A stretch of DNA of 34,339 nucleotides from an uncultured Burkholderiales bacterium (lineage in GTDB: Bacteria; Pseudomonadota; Gammaproteobacteria; Burkholderiales; Casimicrobiaceae): NCBI GenBank assembly GCA_937944385.1, contig CALDYQ010000044.1, positions 1 to 34,339 of the forward strand. The letters are read 5' to 3'. Position numbers and translations under genes: made by a program. A model generated the notes under the pieces. It worked only from the letters and a program-made list of their open reading frames with translations, was not told the DNA's origin and searched no databases. This document shows positions 1 through 9,137 of this stretch, piece by piece. The stretch's first letter is position 1. Each line of letters begins with the position of its first letter.

Positions 1-248
<248 letters not shown>

Positions 249-260
249 TCGAGTGCTGCC

Positions 261-572
261 GTGCAAAACCAGAAGATCCGTATCCGGCTCAAGGCTTTCG
301 ATTACAAGCTGATCGATCAATCGGCCTCCGAGATCGTCGAGACTGCGCAGCGCTCCGGTGCGATCGTGCGCGGGCCTGTTCCGCTGCCGACGCGCATCGA
401 GCGGTTCGACGTGTTGCGCTCGCCGCACGTGAACAAGACCTCGCGCGACCAGTTTGAAATCCGCACGCATCTGCGCCTGATGGACATCATCGAGCCAAAC
501 GACAAGACCGTCGACCAGCTCATGAAGCTCGATCTCCCCGCCGGTGTCGACGTCGAGATCAAGGTTCAGTAA
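261..572 (+). CDS. rpsJ: 30S ribosomal protein S10
   Basis: S10 is a 30S head protein and also the NusE subunit of transcription antitermination complexes. The 103 residues match the family length. [15 protein letters not shown] at the start, the loop [22 protein letters not shown] and the [13 protein letters not shown] ending are diagnostic. The start is GTG at 261; no in-frame ATG precedes the conserved N-terminus, and only a weak GAG at 251-253 serves as ribosome-binding site. It is the first gene of the S10 cluster here, 12 bases after tuf. Confidence 0.98.
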   Translation: MQNQKIRIRLKAFDYKLIDQSASEIVETAQRSGAIVRGPVPLPTRIERFDVLRSPHVNKTSRDQFEIRTHLRLMDIIEPNDKTVDQLMKLDLPAGVDVEIKVQ

Positions 573-581
573 CCCTGAAAC

Positions 582-625
582 GTGCCGGTCAATTGAAACC
601 GGCACCTGTCCGATCCCCGGACAGG
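582..625 (+). promoter_or_regulatory. Two back-to-back perfect hairpins between rpsJ and rplC
   Basis: The 73-base gap between rpsJ and rplC holds two perfect inverted repeats. The first is GTGCCGGT (582-589) with ACCGGCAC (598-605), an 8-bp stem with an 8-base loop. The second is CCTGTCCG (605-612) with CGGACAGG (618-625), an 8-bp stem with a 5-base loop. They share base 605. Neither is followed by a T run, so they are not simple intrinsic terminators. A role in translation control, RNA processing or mRNA stability is inference. Confidence 0.75.
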
Positions 626-645
626 AAAGAAAGAAGAGGTGATTT

Positions 646-1275
646 ATGAGTCTCGGACTCATCGGACGCAAGGTCGGCATGACCCGCGTCTTCAACGACG
701 ACGGCAGCGCAACCGCAGTCACCGTCATCGAGGTTGGCAACAACCGCGTGTCACAGGTCAAGACGATCGATCGTGATGGCTACGCTGCGGTTCAGGTTAC
801 GTTTGGCGAACGTCGCGCTTCGCGCGTCACCAAAGCCGAGGCGGGGCATCTGGCCAAGGCAGGGGTCACCGCGGGCACCATCACGCGCGAGTTCCGCGCC
901 GAGCCCGGCGACCTCAGGCCGGGCAGCACGCTCGACATCAACCTGTTCAGTGTGGGGCAGGAAGTCGACGTCACGGGAACGACCAAGGGGCGTGGCTTCT
1001 CGGGCGTGATCCGTCGGCACAACTTCAGCTCGAACCGCGCGTCCCACGGCAACTCGGTGACCACTCGTGCCCCGGGCTCGATCGGCATGGCGCAGGATCC
1101 GGGCCGTGTCTTCCCGGGCAAGCGCATGGCGGGTCAATACGGCAATGCGCGGCGCACAGTGCAGTGCCTCAAGGTGGTGCGGGTGGACGCTGAGCGCGGT
1201 CTGCTGCTCGTTTCCGGGGCTGTGCCCGGCGCCGCTGGCGGCCATGTGATCGTCCGCCCGACCGTGAGGAGCTGA
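646..1275 (+). CDS. rplC: 50S ribosomal protein L3
   Basis: L3 is an early 50S assembly protein whose long loop reaches toward the peptidyl-transferase centre. The 209 residues match E. coli in length. [16 protein letters not shown] at the N-terminus and the [19 protein letters not shown] block are family hallmarks. Gln150 in [10 protein letters not shown] aligns with the E. coli glutamine methylated by PrmB. The ATG at 646 follows a good AGAGGTG ribosome-binding site and the double hairpin. The next gene, rplD, begins 2 bases after the stop. Confidence 0.98.
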   Translation: MSLGLIGRKVGMTRVFNDDGSATAVTVIEVGNNRVSQVKTIDRDGYAAVQVTFGERRASRVTKAEAGHLAKAGVTAGTITREFRAEPGDLRPGSTLDINLFSVGQEVDVTGTTKGRGFSGVIRRHNFSSNRASHGNSVTTRAPGSIGMAQDPGRVFPGKRMAGQYGNARRTVQCLKVVRVDAERGLLLVSGAVPGAAGGHVIVRPTVRS

Positions 1276-1277
1276 TC

Positions 1278-1898
1278 ATGGAATTGCAAGTACTGAATGC
1301 CGAGGGCAAGGCGCAGACCACCCTCGCCGCGTCCGATGAAGTGTTCGCGCGGGAGTACAACGAGGCGCTGATCCACCAGGTCGTCGTGGCGTACCAGGCA
1401 AACGGTCGCAGCGGCAACCGTGCGCAGAAGACGCGCGCCGAGGTGCGGCACTCCACCAAGAAGCCGTGGCGCCAGAAGGGTACGGGCAATGCTCGCGCCG
1501 GTATGACCTCCAGCCCCTTGTGGCGGGGAGGCGGCCGGACCTTCCCCAACAAACCGGACGAGAATTTTTCGCACAAGCTGAATCGCAAGATGTATCGCGC
1601 CGGCATGGCGTCGATCCTCTCACAGCTTGCGCGTGAGGACCGCCTTCACGTCGTCGACAGCTTCGCCGTCGACGCGCCCAAGACCAAGCTCATGGCCAAT
1701 GTGTTGAAGAGCATGGGGGTGAGTGAGGCGCTCATCGTCACCGATGCAGTGGACAACAACCTCTACCTTGCTTCGCGCAATCTGCCCAACGTCGCCGTGG
1801 TGGCGGCCCACAACGTCGACCCGGTGAGCCTCGTCTCGTTCAGCCGCGTCATCATGACCAAGGCAGCAGTCGCAAAGATCGAGGAGTCGTACAAATGA
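1278..1898 (+). CDS. rplD: 50S ribosomal protein L4
   Basis: L4 is a 50S protein with an extended loop lining the exit tunnel. In E. coli it also represses its own S10 operon; whether that control exists here cannot be seen, because any leader lies in or before tuf. The 206 residues are the usual length. The tunnel loop is recognisable in the [18 protein letters not shown] region, residues ~58-75. The ATG at 1278 is preceded by GAGGAG, and the 3' end overlaps rplW by 4 bases (ATGA), implying translational coupling. Confidence 0.98.
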   Translation: MELQVLNAEGKAQTTLAASDEVFAREYNEALIHQVVVAYQANGRSGNRAQKTRAEVRHSTKKPWRQKGTGNARAGMTSSPLWRGGGRTFPNKPDENFSHKLNRKMYRAGMASILSQLAREDRLHVVDSFAVDAPKTKLMANVLKSMGVSEALIVTDAVDNNLYLASRNLPNVAVVAAHNVDPVSLVSFSRVIMTKAAVAKIEESYK

Positions 1899-2191
1899 AC
1901 CAGCACCGACTCATGACTGTGCTCGTCGCACCGGTCATCTCAGAGAAGAGTACCTTCGTTGCCGAGCGCAACGAGCAGGTCGTCTTCGAGGTCCTGCAGG
2001 ATGCGACCAAACCGGAAGTCAAGGCCGCCGTCGAGCTCATGTTCAAGGTCAAGGTCGAGAAGGTCAGCCTGCTCAACCGCCCCGGCAAGGTCAAGCGGTT
2101 CGGGCAGCGTTTCGGACGGCGTATCAACTCGCGTCGTGCCTATGTTTCGCTACAGCCGGGCCAGGAAATCAACTTCGGCGGGGAGGCTTAA
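1895..2191 (+). CDS. rplW: 50S ribosomal protein L23
   Basis: L23 sits beside the peptide exit tunnel and is the docking point for trigger factor and SRP. The 98 residues fit the family. [11 protein letters not shown] near the N-terminus, the [16 protein letters not shown] core and the [13 protein letters not shown] basic segment are typical. The ATG overlaps the rplD stop in an ATGA arrangement. rplB starts 3 bases after its stop, so the gene is tightly embedded in the S10 operon. Confidence 0.97.
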   Translation: MNQHRLMTVLVAPVISEKSTFVAERNEQVVFEVLQDATKPEVKAAVELMFKVKVEKVSLLNRPGKVKRFGQRFGRRINSRRAYVSLQPGQEINFGGEA

Positions 2192-2194
2192 GTC

Positions 2195-3031
2195 ATGGCA
2201 CTCATCAAGGTCAAGCCCACGTCGCCCGGCCGGCGCTGGCTGGTGAAGGTGGTCAACCCTGAACTGCACAAGGGCGAGCCGTACGCGCCTCTGCTCGTGG
2301 CCCAGAAGCGCGGCTCGGGCCGCAACAACAACGGGCACATCACGACGCGCCACAAGGGGGGGGGTCACAAGCACCACTATCGCATCATCGACTTCCGTCG
2401 AAACAAGGATGGCATCCCGGCCAAGGTAGAGCGCCTTGAATACGACCCGAACCGCTCGGCGAACATCGCCCTCGTGCTGTACGCCGACGGCGAGCGTCGC
2501 TACATCCTCGCGCCGAAAGGCGTCTCGGCGGGAGACGCGCTCATGAGCGGCCCCGAGGCCCCGATCAAGCCGGGCAACGTCCTGCCAATCCGGAACATTC
2601 CGGTTGGTACCACCATTCACGCCATCGAGCTTCAGCCTGGCAAGGGCGCGCAACTCGCGCGTTCGGCGGGTACCTCGGTGCAGCTGATGGCGCGTGAAGG
2701 TCTGTACGCGCAGATTCGTCTGCGTTCCGGCGAAGTGCGCAAGGTTCATGTCGACTGCCGCGCCACCATCGGCGAAGTCGGCAACGGCGAGCACTCGCTG
2801 CGCGTCATCGGCAAGGCGGGCGCAAACCGCTGGCGCGGGATCCGTCCCACGGTGCGCGGCATCTCGATGAACCCAGTCGACCACCCGATGGGTGGCCGCA
2901 CGAACGGTGGTGGCGGACGCCACCATCCGGTCTCGCCGTGGGGCCAGAAGGCCAAGGGTCTCAAGACTCGCAGCAACAAGCGGACTGACGGCATGATCGT
3001 GCGCACGCGTCACGCCAGCAAGAAAGGTTAA
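2195..3031 (+). CDS. rplB: 50S ribosomal protein L2
   Basis: L2 is a primary 23S rRNA-binding protein needed for subunit association and peptidyl-transferase activity. The 278 residues are about five more than in E. coli. [22 protein letters not shown] near the N-terminus and the conserved loop NPVDHPMGG are clear. The essential His (E. coli His229) is kept, while the second His of the usual DHPHGG is Met here. The KGGGHK codons create a run of nine G at about 2356-2364. The last residues, HASKKG, are a typical basic tail. Confidence 0.98.
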   Translation: MALIKVKPTSPGRRWLVKVVNPELHKGEPYAPLLVAQKRGSGRNNNGHITTRHKGGGHKHHYRIIDFRRNKDGIPAKVERLEYDPNRSANIALVLYADGERRYILAPKGVSAGDALMSGPEAPIKPGNVLPIRNIPVGTTIHAIELQPGKGAQLARSAGTSVQLMAREGLYAQIRLRSGEVRKVHVDCRATIGEVGNGEHSLRVIGKAGANRWRGIRPTVRGISMNPVDHPMGGRTNGGGGRHHPVSPWGQKAKGLKTRSNKRTDGMIVRTRHASKKG

Positions 3032-3036
3032 TTGAC

Positions 3037-3315
3037 ATGGCTCGTTCGATCAAAAAGGGCCCGTTCGTCGATGCGCACCTCGCCAAGAAGGTCGAGGCGG
3101 CGCTCGCCAAGAACGACAAGAAGCCCATCAAGACCTGGTCACGTCGTTCGACTGTGACGCCCGATTTCGTCGGGCTTACGATCGCGGTTCACAACGGCAA
3201 GGCGCATGTGCCCGTGTACGTGAGCGACCAGATGGTCGGCCACAAGCTGGGTGAATTCGCCCTCACGCGCACCTTCAAGGGCCACCCGGCCGACAAGAAG
3301 GCCGGCAAGAAGTAG
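3037..3315 (+). CDS. rpsS: 30S ribosomal protein S19
   Basis: S19 binds 16S rRNA in the 30S head with S13 and contacts the A-site finger. The 92 residues match the family. [15 protein letters not shown] at the start, [16 protein letters not shown] in the middle and [13 protein letters not shown] near the end are diagnostic. It starts 5 bases after rplB and ends in the TAG that also forms the AGGAG ribosome-binding site of rplV. Confidence 0.98.
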   Translation: MARSIKKGPFVDAHLAKKVEAALAKNDKKPIKTWSRRSTVTPDFVGLTIAVHNGKAHVPVYVSDQMVGHKLGEFALTRTFKGHPADKKAGKK

Positions 3316-3326
3316 GAGTGAGCACC

Positions 3327-3656
3327 ATGCAAACGAATGCATTCATGAAAGGCGCGCCGGTCTCAGCGCAGAAGTGCCGACTGGTCGCCGATCAGGTCCG
3401 CGGACTGCCTGTCGCCAAGGCACTCAACCTGCTGACGTTCAGCCACAAGAAGTCGGCGCTCATCATCAAGAAGGTGCTTGAGTCCGCGATTGCGAACGCC
3501 GAGCACAACGACGGGGCCGACATCGACGAACTCAAGGTCAAGTCCATCTACGTCGACAAGGGGCTCGTCATGCGCCGCTTCATGGCGCGCGCCAAGGGCC
3601 GCGGTGCTCGTCTCAACAAACAGACCTGTCACATCCACGTGACAGTCGGAAATTAG
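3327..3656 (+). CDS. rplV: 50S ribosomal protein L22
   Basis: L22 is a 50S protein whose beta-hairpin lines the exit tunnel and is a known macrolide-resistance site. I place the start at ATG 3327 (MQTNAFMKG), giving 109 residues, because AGGAG at 3314-3318 is correctly spaced and betaproteobacterial L22 begins METNA-like. A GTG at 3318 in the same frame would overlap the ribosome-binding site. The [20 protein letters not shown] block and the THIHVTVGN-like ending are family hallmarks. Confidence 0.97.
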   Translation: MQTNAFMKGAPVSAQKCRLVADQVRGLPVAKALNLLTFSHKKSALIIKKVLESAIANAEHNDGADIDELKVKSIYVDKGLVMRRFMARAKGRGARLNKQTCHIHVTVGN

Positions 3657-3664
3657 GGGTCGAC

Positions 3665-4393
3665 ATGGGTCAGAAGATCAACCCGACCGGTTTTCGTCTC
3701 GGTGTCTCCCGAGCGTGGACGTCGCGCTGGTATGCCAACAGCAAGAACTTCGCCGACAAGCTGACGGAGGACCACAAGGTTCGCAGCTTCCTGTTCGGCA
3801 AGTTGAAGAACGCGAACGTTTCCAAGGTCACCATCGAGCGTCCCGCGAAGAACGCACGCATCACGATCCACAGTGCCCGTCCGGGGGTGGTGATCGGCAA
3901 GAAGGGCGAGGACATTGAAGCCCTTCGGTCCAATCTGCGTAAGATGCTCGGTGGCGACGTCACGCTGAACATCGAGGAAGTGCGCAAGCCCGAGACCGAC
4001 GCAAAGCTGATCGCCGACTCGATCGCTCAGCAACTCGAGAAGCGCATCATGTTCCGCCGCGCCATGAAGCGCGCGATGCAGAACGCGATGCGTCTCGGCG
4101 TGCAGGGCATCAAGATCATGTGCTCCGGTCGCCTCAACGGTGCCGAAATCGCGCGGACCGAGTGGTACCGCGAAGGGCGCGTCCCGCTGCACACGCTGCG
4201 GGCCGACATCGACTACGGCGTCGCCGAAGCCAAGACGAGCTACGGCGTCATCGGTATCAAAGTATGGGTGTTCAAGGGCGAGAACCTCGGCTTGGCCGCG
4301 GCCGAGCAGGGAGCACCTGCGCCCGAGACCACGGATGCGCCGCGTGAGCGTCGGCCCCGTCGCACAGGAGTGAAGAATGCTGCAGCCGTCTAG
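3665..4393 (+). CDS. rpsC: 30S ribosomal protein S3
   Basis: S3 forms part of the mRNA entry tunnel of the 30S subunit. The 242 residues exceed E. coli S3 (233), with the extra length in a C-terminal tail of Ala, Pro, Glu and Arg. [13 protein letters not shown] opens the protein. A KH domain with the GKKG loop lies at residues ~78-81. The conserved [21 protein letters not shown] segment follows. The last 17 bases overlap the start of rplP in another frame, which is longer than the usual few-base overlaps in this operon. Confidence 0.98.
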   Translation: MGQKINPTGFRLGVSRAWTSRWYANSKNFADKLTEDHKVRSFLFGKLKNANVSKVTIERPAKNARITIHSARPGVVIGKKGEDIEALRSNLRKMLGGDVTLNIEEVRKPETDAKLIADSIAQQLEKRIMFRRAMKRAMQNAMRLGVQGIKIMCSGRLNGAEIARTEWYREGRVPLHTLRADIDYGVAEAKTSYGVIGIKVWVFKGENLGLAAAEQGAPAPETTDAPRERRPRRTGVKNAAAV

Positions 4394-4790
4394 AAGGAAA
4401 TACCGCAAGGAGCAGAAGGGCCGCAACAAGGGCCTCGCAACCCGCGGCAACAAGGTGAGCTTCGGTGAATTCGGTCTCAAGGCGACCGGCCGCGGCCGTT
4501 TGACGGCGCGTCAGATCGAAGCGGCCCGCCGCGCGATCAGCCGCCACATCAAGCGCGGCGGTCGCATCTGGATCCGCATCTTCCCCGACAAGCCCATCAG
4601 CAAGAAGCCGGCCGAAGTCCGCATGGGCAACGGCAAAGGCAATCCCGAGTACTACGTGGCCGAAATCCAGCCCGGCAAGGTGCTCTACGAAATGGATGGC
4701 GTTGAGGAGGCGCTGGCGCGCGAGGCGTTCCTGCTCGCTGCGGCCAAACTGCCGATCTCGACAACCTTCGTTCAACGACTGGTAGGTTAA
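4377..4790 (+). CDS. rplP: 50S ribosomal protein L16
   Basis: L16 binds near the A-site and central protuberance and stabilises tRNA. The 137 residues match the family. [19 protein letters not shown], the [14 protein letters not shown] segment (residues ~60-74) and [20 protein letters not shown] are diagnostic. The ATG at 4377 lies inside the 3' end of rpsC (17-base overlap). This start is kept because MLQP is the near-universal N-terminus of L16 in proteobacteria and no later Met fits. Confidence 0.98.
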   Translation: MLQPSRRKYRKEQKGRNKGLATRGNKVSFGEFGLKATGRGRLTARQIEAARRAISRHIKRGGRIWIRIFPDKPISKKPAEVRMGNGKGNPEYYVAEIQPGKVLYEMDGVEEALAREAFLLAAAKLPISTTFVQRLVG

Positions 4791-4792
4791 CC

Positions 4793-4999
4793 ATGGCCAA
4801 ATCCATCAAGGCGGCTGATCTGCGTGCAAAGAGCGAGGCCGATCTGGGCAAGGAGTTGACCGAGCTCTACCGCGCCCACTTCAACCTGCGCATGCAGAAG
4901 GCGACGCAGCAACTTCATAACACCTCGCAACTGGGCCGCACGCGCCGTGACATCGCGCGTGCACTCACCGTGCTCAAGCAGAAGGCGACTGCCCAATGA
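4793..4999 (+). CDS. rpmC: 50S ribosomal protein L29
   Basis: L29 is a small helical-hairpin protein near the exit tunnel, next to L23. The 68 residues are slightly above E. coli's 63. The core [18 protein letters not shown] and the following [15 protein letters not shown] are classic L29. The start lies 2 bases after rplP, and the stop overlaps the rpsQ ATG in an ATGA junction, so the three genes are likely translationally coupled. Confidence 0.97.
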   Translation: MAKSIKAADLRAKSEADLGKELTELYRAHFNLRMQKATQQLHNTSQLGRTRRDIARALTVLKQKATAQ

Positions 5000-5268
5000 C
5001 GACCCCCGAGACCCAAGTCCGCACTCCGCTGATCGCGACCGAGATCGGCCGTGTCACCAGCGACAAGATGATGAAGACCGTCACGGTCCTGGTCGAGCGC
5101 CGCGTGAAGCACCCGCTCTATGGCAAGGTCGTGACGAAGAGCGCGAAGTACCACGCGCATGACGCGGAAGGTGTCGCCAAGGAAGGCGACCTCGTCGAGA
5201 TCCGCGCCTCGCGCCCGATTTCCAAGACCAAGTCCTGGGTCGTTTCCCGCGTGCTCGAGAAGGCCTGA
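4996..5268 (+). CDS. rpsQ: 30S ribosomal protein S17
   Basis: S17 is an early-binding OB-fold protein of the 30S body. The 90 residues match the family. [27 protein letters not shown] is the S17 signature, and [19 protein letters not shown] follows. It is the last gene of the S10 segment. A 248-base non-coding gap containing a promoter follows before rplN, so spc genes may be read both from upstream and from their own start. Confidence 0.98.
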   Translation: MTTPETQVRTPLIATEIGRVTSDKMMKTVTVLVERRVKHPLYGKVVTKSAKYHAHDAEGVAKEGDLVEIRASRPISKTKSWVVSRVLEKA

Positions 5269-5342
5269 CGCGAGTCCAAACGTTGGCGGGCGTGTCCGCC
5301 GACAAGCAGGCTGATCTTCTCGTAGTGCAATCCTCCCGCAGG

Positions 5343-5371
5343 TTGACGATCCGCTTTCTTCCGTACATAAT
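5343..5371 (+). promoter_or_regulatory. Sigma70-type promoter for the spc segment (rplN onward)
   Basis: TTGACG (5343-5348) and CATAAT (5366-5371) are separated by exactly 17 bases, close to the ideal sigma70 layout. Start of transcription would fall near 5378, leaving a leader of about 140 bases before the rplN ATG. The rest of the 248-base gap holds no ORF that I can support. The leader contains a 10-base palindrome, GCGGGCCCGC (5409-5418), and a GGAG ribosome-binding site at 5502-5505. Whether an autogenous r-protein site is present cannot be told from sequence alone. Confidence 0.7.
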
Positions 5372-5516
5372 GTCGGACTTCGCTTTTTGAGGGCTCACCG
5401 AACGACCAGCGGGCCCGCATGAAGCACACCGACCTCAAGTGCCCGCCCCGGGCCCCAAGACTGCCGTCGGTTGCGCTATTCGGGCGCCCGGCGGAAAAGT
5501 TGGAGATTTTTCAAAC

Positions 5517-5885
5517 ATGATTCAAATGCAGTCGATGCTCGACGTCGCTGATAACACGGGCGCTCGCCGCGTCATGTGTTTCAAGGTGTTGGGCGGCTCC
5601 AAGCGTCGTTACGCTGGCATTGGTGACGTCATCAAGGTCAGCATCAAGGATGCGCAACCGCGTGGCCGCGTCAAGAAGGGCGAGGTCTACAACGCCGTCG
5701 TCGTGCGTACCGCGAAAGGCGTGCGCCGCGCGGACGGCTCGCTCGTCAAGTTCGACGGCAACGCCGTCGTCCTGCTCAACAACAAGCTCGAGCCTCTGGG
5801 TACGCGCATCTTCGGGCCGGTCACGCGCGAGTTGCGAGGTGACAAGTTCATGAAGATCGTCTCGCTCGCGCCCGAAGTCATCTGA
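5517..5885 (+). CDS. rplN: 50S ribosomal protein L14
   Basis: L14 is a conserved 50S protein at the subunit interface (bridge B8) and the docking site of the silencing factor RsfS. I take ATG 5517, giving 122 residues starting [18 protein letters not shown]. In-frame upstream codons lie in the leader and are not conserved. [19 protein letters not shown] and [19 protein letters not shown] are diagnostic. GGAG at 5502-5505 supports the start. This is the first gene of the spc segment. Confidence 0.98.
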   Translation: MIQMQSMLDVADNTGARRVMCFKVLGGSKRRYAGIGDVIKVSIKDAQPRGRVKKGEVYNAVVVRTAKGVRRADGSLVKFDGNAVVLLNNKLEPLGTRIFGPVTRELRGDKFMKIVSLAPEVI

Positions 5886-5897
5886 AAGGGCAGCACC

Positions 5898-6203
5898 ATG
5901 CAAAAGATTCGCAAGGGCGACACGGTCGTTGTGCTGGCAGGTCGTGACAAAGGTAAGCGCGGAGAAGTGCTCGCCGTGACCGGAGACACCCTCTACGTGG
6001 CAGGCGTCAACATGGTCAAGCGCAATGTCAAGCCCAACCCCATGAAGAACGAACCTGGAGGAATCGTCTCCAAGGAGGCGCCGCTCCACATCTCCAACGT
6101 CGCAATCTACAACCCGGCCGCACAGAAGGCCGACCGCGTCGCAATCAAGGTCGTCGACGGGCGCAAGCAACGCGTCTTCCGCTCGAGCGGCCAGGCCATC
6201 TGA
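5898..6203 (+). CDS. rplX: 50S ribosomal protein L24
   Basis: L24 is an assembly-initiator protein that binds the 5' end of 23S rRNA. The 101 residues are close to the family norm. A KOW motif is visible in [19 protein letters not shown] (residues ~7-25). The [13 protein letters not shown] segment and the [14 protein letters not shown] segment follow, as in other L24 proteins. It lies 12 bases after rplN and 16 before rplE. Confidence 0.98.
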   Translation: MQKIRKGDTVVVLAGRDKGKRGEVLAVTGDTLYVAGVNMVKRNVKPNPMKNEPGGIVSKEAPLHISNVAIYNPAAQKADRVAIKVVDGRKQRVFRSSGQAI

Positions 6204-6219
6204 TCGGGGGAGACGCATC

Positions 6220-6759
6220 ATGTCCCGTTTGCAAGAGCAATATCGCAAGGAAGTCGTGCCGGCGCTCATGAAGCAGTTCGGCTACACCTCCGTGATGCAG
6301 GTGCCCCGTCTGACGAAGATCGTCGTCAACATGGGCGTCGGCGAAGCCGTGGGCGACAAGAAGATCCTCGAGTTCGCGAGCAAGGAGCTTGGCACGATCA
6401 CCGGTCAGAAGCCAGTCATCACGCGCGCCAAGAAGGCCATCGCCAACTACAAGATCCGGGAAGGCTATCCAGTCGGCACGATGGTGACCTTGCGCTCACG
6501 TCACATGTACGAGTTTCTCGATCGTCTCGTGAACGTCGCGCTTCCGCGCGTGCGCGATTTCCGCGGTGTTTCCCCTCGTGGATTCGACGGCCGCGGCAAC
6601 TTCAACCTCGGTGTCAAAGAACAGATCATCTTCCCCGAGATCGAATACGACAAGATCGACGCGCTGCGCGGCATGAACATCACCTTTGCGACCACTGCGA
6701 AGACGGATGCCGAGGCCAAGGCCCTGTTGCAGGCCTTCCGCTTTCCGTTCCGCGGTTGA
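6220..6759 (+). CDS. rplE: 50S ribosomal protein L5
   Basis: L5 binds 5S rRNA and forms part of the central protuberance, contacting P-site tRNA. The 179 residues match E. coli. [19 protein letters not shown] at the start, [26 protein letters not shown] and the [17 protein letters not shown] block are all family hallmarks. The upstream GGGGGAG gives a good ribosome-binding site for ATG 6220. Confidence 0.98.
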   Translation: MSRLQEQYRKEVVPALMKQFGYTSVMQVPRLTKIVVNMGVGEAVGDKKILEFASKELGTITGQKPVITRAKKAIANYKIREGYPVGTMVTLRSRHMYEFLDRLVNVALPRVRDFRGVSPRGFDGRGNFNLGVKEQIIFPEIEYDKIDALRGMNITFATTAKTDAEAKALLQAFRFPFRG

Positions 6760-6771
6760 ACGAGGACCGAA

Positions 6772-7077
6772 ATGGCAAAACTTTCTCTCAAGAACCGCGA
6801 AGCCAAGCGCCAAGCGCTGGTGGCCAAGTACGCAAAGAAGCGGGCACAGCTGAAGGCCGTGCTCGCCGATGCCCAAGCGGGTGAAGAGGCGCATGCTGCC
6901 GCGCGTGCCCAGTTGCAGGCCATGCCGCGCAACGCCAATCCCACGCGGCTACGCAACCGCTGCGCGCTGACCGGTCGTCCGCGCGGCGTGTTCAGCAAGT
7001 TCGGTCTCGGTCGTCACAAGGTCCGCGAACTGGCCTTCCGAGGCGAGATTCCGGGGCTCGTCAAGGCGAGCTGGTAA
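6772..7077 (+). CDS. rpsN: 30S ribosomal protein S14 (zinc-independent form)
   Basis: S14 is a late-assembly protein of the 30S head. The 101-residue length and the lack of the CxxC pairs of the short type mark the zinc-independent (C-minus) form common in proteobacteria. Only one Cys, in [13 protein letters not shown], is visible. The C-terminal [20 protein letters not shown] motif is diagnostic. It starts 12 bases after rplE. Confidence 0.97.
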   Translation: MAKLSLKNREAKRQALVAKYAKKRAQLKAVLADAQAGEEAHAAARAQLQAMPRNANPTRLRNRCALTGRPRGVFSKFGLGRHKVRELAFRGEIPGLVKASW

Positions 7078-7089
7078 GGAGCACCGACC

Positions 7090-7485
7090 ATGAGTATGTC
7101 TGATCCCATCGCGGACATGTTGACCCGCATCCGCAATGCACAAGCCATGGAGAAAGTCTCCGTGCGTGTGCCGGCCTCCAAGGTCAAGTCCGCCATCGCA
7201 CGCGTCCTGAAGGACGAAGGCTACATCGAAGACTTCCGCGTCGTCGGCGACGCCAAGCGTCCGGAAATCGAGATCGCGCTCAAGTATTACGCCGGCCGTC
7301 CGGTGATCGAGCAGATTGCCCGTGTCAGCAAACCGGGCCTGCGCATCTACCGCGGAAAGGATGAGTTGCCGTCGGTCATGAATGGTCTCGGTGTCGCGAT
7401 CGTCTCCACTCCGCAGGGCGTCATGACCGACCGCAAGGCGCGCAGCCTGGGCGTCGGTGGTGAAGTGCTCTGCACGGTTGCCTGA
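7090..7485 (+). CDS. rpsH: 30S ribosomal protein S8
   Basis: S8 binds the central domain of 16S rRNA. In E. coli it represses the spc operon through a site near rplE. The 131 residues begin [18 protein letters not shown]; a second in-frame ATG at 7096 would cost two residues. The C-terminal block [20 protein letters not shown] and the [10 protein letters not shown] ending are S8 signatures. I did not see an obvious S8-target copy in the rplE region by eye. Confidence 0.98.
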   Translation: MSMSDPIADMLTRIRNAQAMEKVSVRVPASKVKSAIARVLKDEGYIEDFRVVGDAKRPEIEIALKYYAGRPVIEQIARVSKPGLRIYRGKDELPSVMNGLGVAIVSTPQGVMTDRKARSLGVGGEVLCTVA

Positions 7486-7498
7486 CGGAGGTTCAACC

Positions 7499-8032
7499 AT
7501 GTCACGCATCGCTAAATACCCCGTCAACATTCCGCCGAAGGTCGAAGTCACCTTGAACGGTGGCGAAATCGAAGTCAAGGGCCCGCTGGGCTCGCTCAAG
7601 CGCGACTTCGGGGGCAAGGTCCGGATCGAGCGCAAGGACAACACGATCGTGTGCTCGGCCGTGAACGGTGACCAGTTCAGCCGCGCCATGTCAGGCACGG
7701 CGCGCGCGCTCGTCAACAACATGGTGATCGGCGTGTCGAGCGGCTTCGAGAAGAGGCTCACGCTCGTGGGCGTCGGCTATCGTGCAGCTGCTCAGGGAGA
7801 CAGCGTCAACCTTTCGCTCGGCTTCTCGCACCCCGTGGTCCACAAGATGCCCCCCGGCGTGAAGGTCGCGACCCCCACCCAGACGGAGATCGTCATCTCG
7901 GGCGTCGATCGTCAGCAGGTCGGGCAGGTCGCGGCAGAGATCCGCGCGTACCGTCCGCCCGAGCCCTACAAAGGCAAGGGTGTGCGCTATGCCACCGAGA
8001 AGGTGACCCTCAAGGAAACCAAGAAGAAGTAA
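7499..8032 (+). CDS. rplF: 50S ribosomal protein L6
   Basis: L6 sits near the sarcin-ricin loop and the factor-binding site of the 50S subunit. I place the start at ATG 7499 ([12 protein letters not shown]) after GGAGG, giving 177 residues, the same as E. coli. An upstream in-frame alternative lies inside rpsH and is not credible. Two tandem L6 folds are implied by length. The C-terminal [19 protein letters not shown] is diagnostic. Confidence 0.98.
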   Translation: MSRIAKYPVNIPPKVEVTLNGGEIEVKGPLGSLKRDFGGKVRIERKDNTIVCSAVNGDQFSRAMSGTARALVNNMVIGVSSGFEKRLTLVGVGYRAAAQGDSVNLSLGFSHPVVHKMPPGVKVATPTQTEIVISGVDRQQVGQVAAEIRAYRPPEPYKGKGVRYATEKVTLKETKKK

Positions 8033-8046
8033 GGCGGGGCCAGAAC

Positions 8047-8406
8047 ATGAGTATCGACAAAGACGTTGCCCGCTTGCGCCGCGCCCGGCAGACGCGAATC
8101 CGGCTCACCACACAACGTGCGATCCGCCTGGCGGTCTATCGCAGCAACAAGCATATCTACGCCCAGATCATCTCTGGCGATGGGGCCCGCGTTCTTGCAG
8201 CGGCGTCGACCGCCGAGGCGGAAGTGCGCAGCAAGATCGCCAACGGAGGCAACAAGGCGGCCGCGGAACTCGTGGGATCGCGCATCGCCGAGAAGGCAAA
8301 GGCAGCCGGCATCGAAGTCGTCGCCTTTGATCGCTCCGGATACAAGTATCACGGCCGAGTCAAGGCGCTGGCAGAAGCCGCCCGCGCCGGCGGCCTCAAG
8401 TTCTAG
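8047..8406 (+). CDS. rplR: 50S ribosomal protein L18
   Basis: L18 binds 5S rRNA with L5 and helps it join the 50S subunit. The 119 residues fit the family (E. coli 117). [12 protein letters not shown] and [16 protein letters not shown] in the N-terminal half, and [20 protein letters not shown] near the C-terminus, are hallmarks. It lies 14 bases after rplF. Confidence 0.97.
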   Translation: MSIDKDVARLRRARQTRIRLTTQRAIRLAVYRSNKHIYAQIISGDGARVLAAASTAEAEVRSKIANGGNKAAAELVGSRIAEKAKAAGIEVVAFDRSGYKYHGRVKALAEAARAGGLKF

Positions 8407-8417
8407 GAAGTTCGGTC

Positions 8418-8939
8418 ATGGCACGTGCACAAGCACAACAGAAGGACGACCAGGGTGACGGTCTGCGCGAGAAGATGATCGCGGTGAACCGTGTGACCAA
8501 GGTGGTCAAGGGTGGTCGCATCATGGCCTTCGCGGCGCTGACCGTCGTCGGCGATGGCGATGGTCGTATCGGCATGGGCAAGGGCAAGTCGAAGGAAGTC
8601 CCCGTGGGCGTCCAGAAGGCAATGGAGCAGGCCCGCCGCCAGATGAAGAAGATGGCGCTCAAGAACGGCAGCGTCTATCACGCAGTGATTGGTAAACATG
8701 GCGCCACCAAGGTCCTGCTGCAGCCGGCCTCGGAAGGCACTGGCATCATTGCCGGCGGGGCGGTGCGCGCGGTGTGCGAGGTCGTCGGCATCACCAATGT
8801 GCTCGCCAAGACCTTCGGTCCGACGAACCCGTACAACGTCGTTCGCGCCACGATCAACGCACTCGAAAAGGTCTCGACACCTGCGGAAATCGCCGCCAAG
8901 CGGGGCTTGAGCGTCGAGCAACTGACGGGGGGGGCCTGA
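8418..8939 (+). CDS. rpsE: 30S ribosomal protein S5
   Basis: S5 lies at the mRNA entry channel and influences decoding accuracy. The 173 residues match the family. The double-stranded RNA-binding N-domain ([20 protein letters not shown], residues ~15-34) and the C-domain segment ARTFG-like [16 protein letters not shown] are clear. The codons for LTGGA create a run of eight G at 8927-8934 just before the stop. The stop overlaps an ATG (TGATG) that could start rpmD. Confidence 0.98.
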   Translation: MARAQAQQKDDQGDGLREKMIAVNRVTKVVKGGRIMAFAALTVVGDGDGRIGMGKGKSKEVPVGVQKAMEQARRQMKKMALKNGSVYHAVIGKHGATKVLLQPASEGTGIIAGGAVRAVCEVVGITNVLAKTFGPTNPYNVVRATINALEKVSTPAEIAAKRGLSVEQLTGGA

Positions 8940-8941
8940 TG

Positions 8942-9124
8942 ATGAGCGCGAAGACATTCAAGGTCAAACTGACCAAGAGCCCGATTGGCGCCCGTGCGAA
9001 TCACGTCGGTTGCGTGCGCGGCTTGGGTTTGACGAAGCTCGGGCAGACGCGCGAGCTCGTCGACACTCCGGCCACGCGTGGCATGGTCAATACCGTCCGT
9101 CACCTCGTGACGGTCGTTGAATAA
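8942..9124 (+). CDS. rpmD: 50S ribosomal protein L30
   Basis: L30 is a small 50S protein. I use ATG 8942 ([16 protein letters not shown], 60 residues); ATG 8939, overlapping the rpsE stop, would add one Met. The [24 protein letters not shown] block is the L30 signature. The gene is only ~60 codons and lies in its conserved place between rpsE and rplO. Confidence 0.95.
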   Translation: MSAKTFKVKLTKSPIGARANHVGCVRGLGLTKLGQTRELVDTPATRGMVNTVRHLVTVVE

Positions 9125-9137
9125 AGGGAGCCGCATC

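Noticed and set aside
5275-5330. Short GGCGG/CCGCC inverted repeat after rpsQ as a terminator
   Set aside because: The stem is only 5 bp with no T run; it does not support a terminator call.
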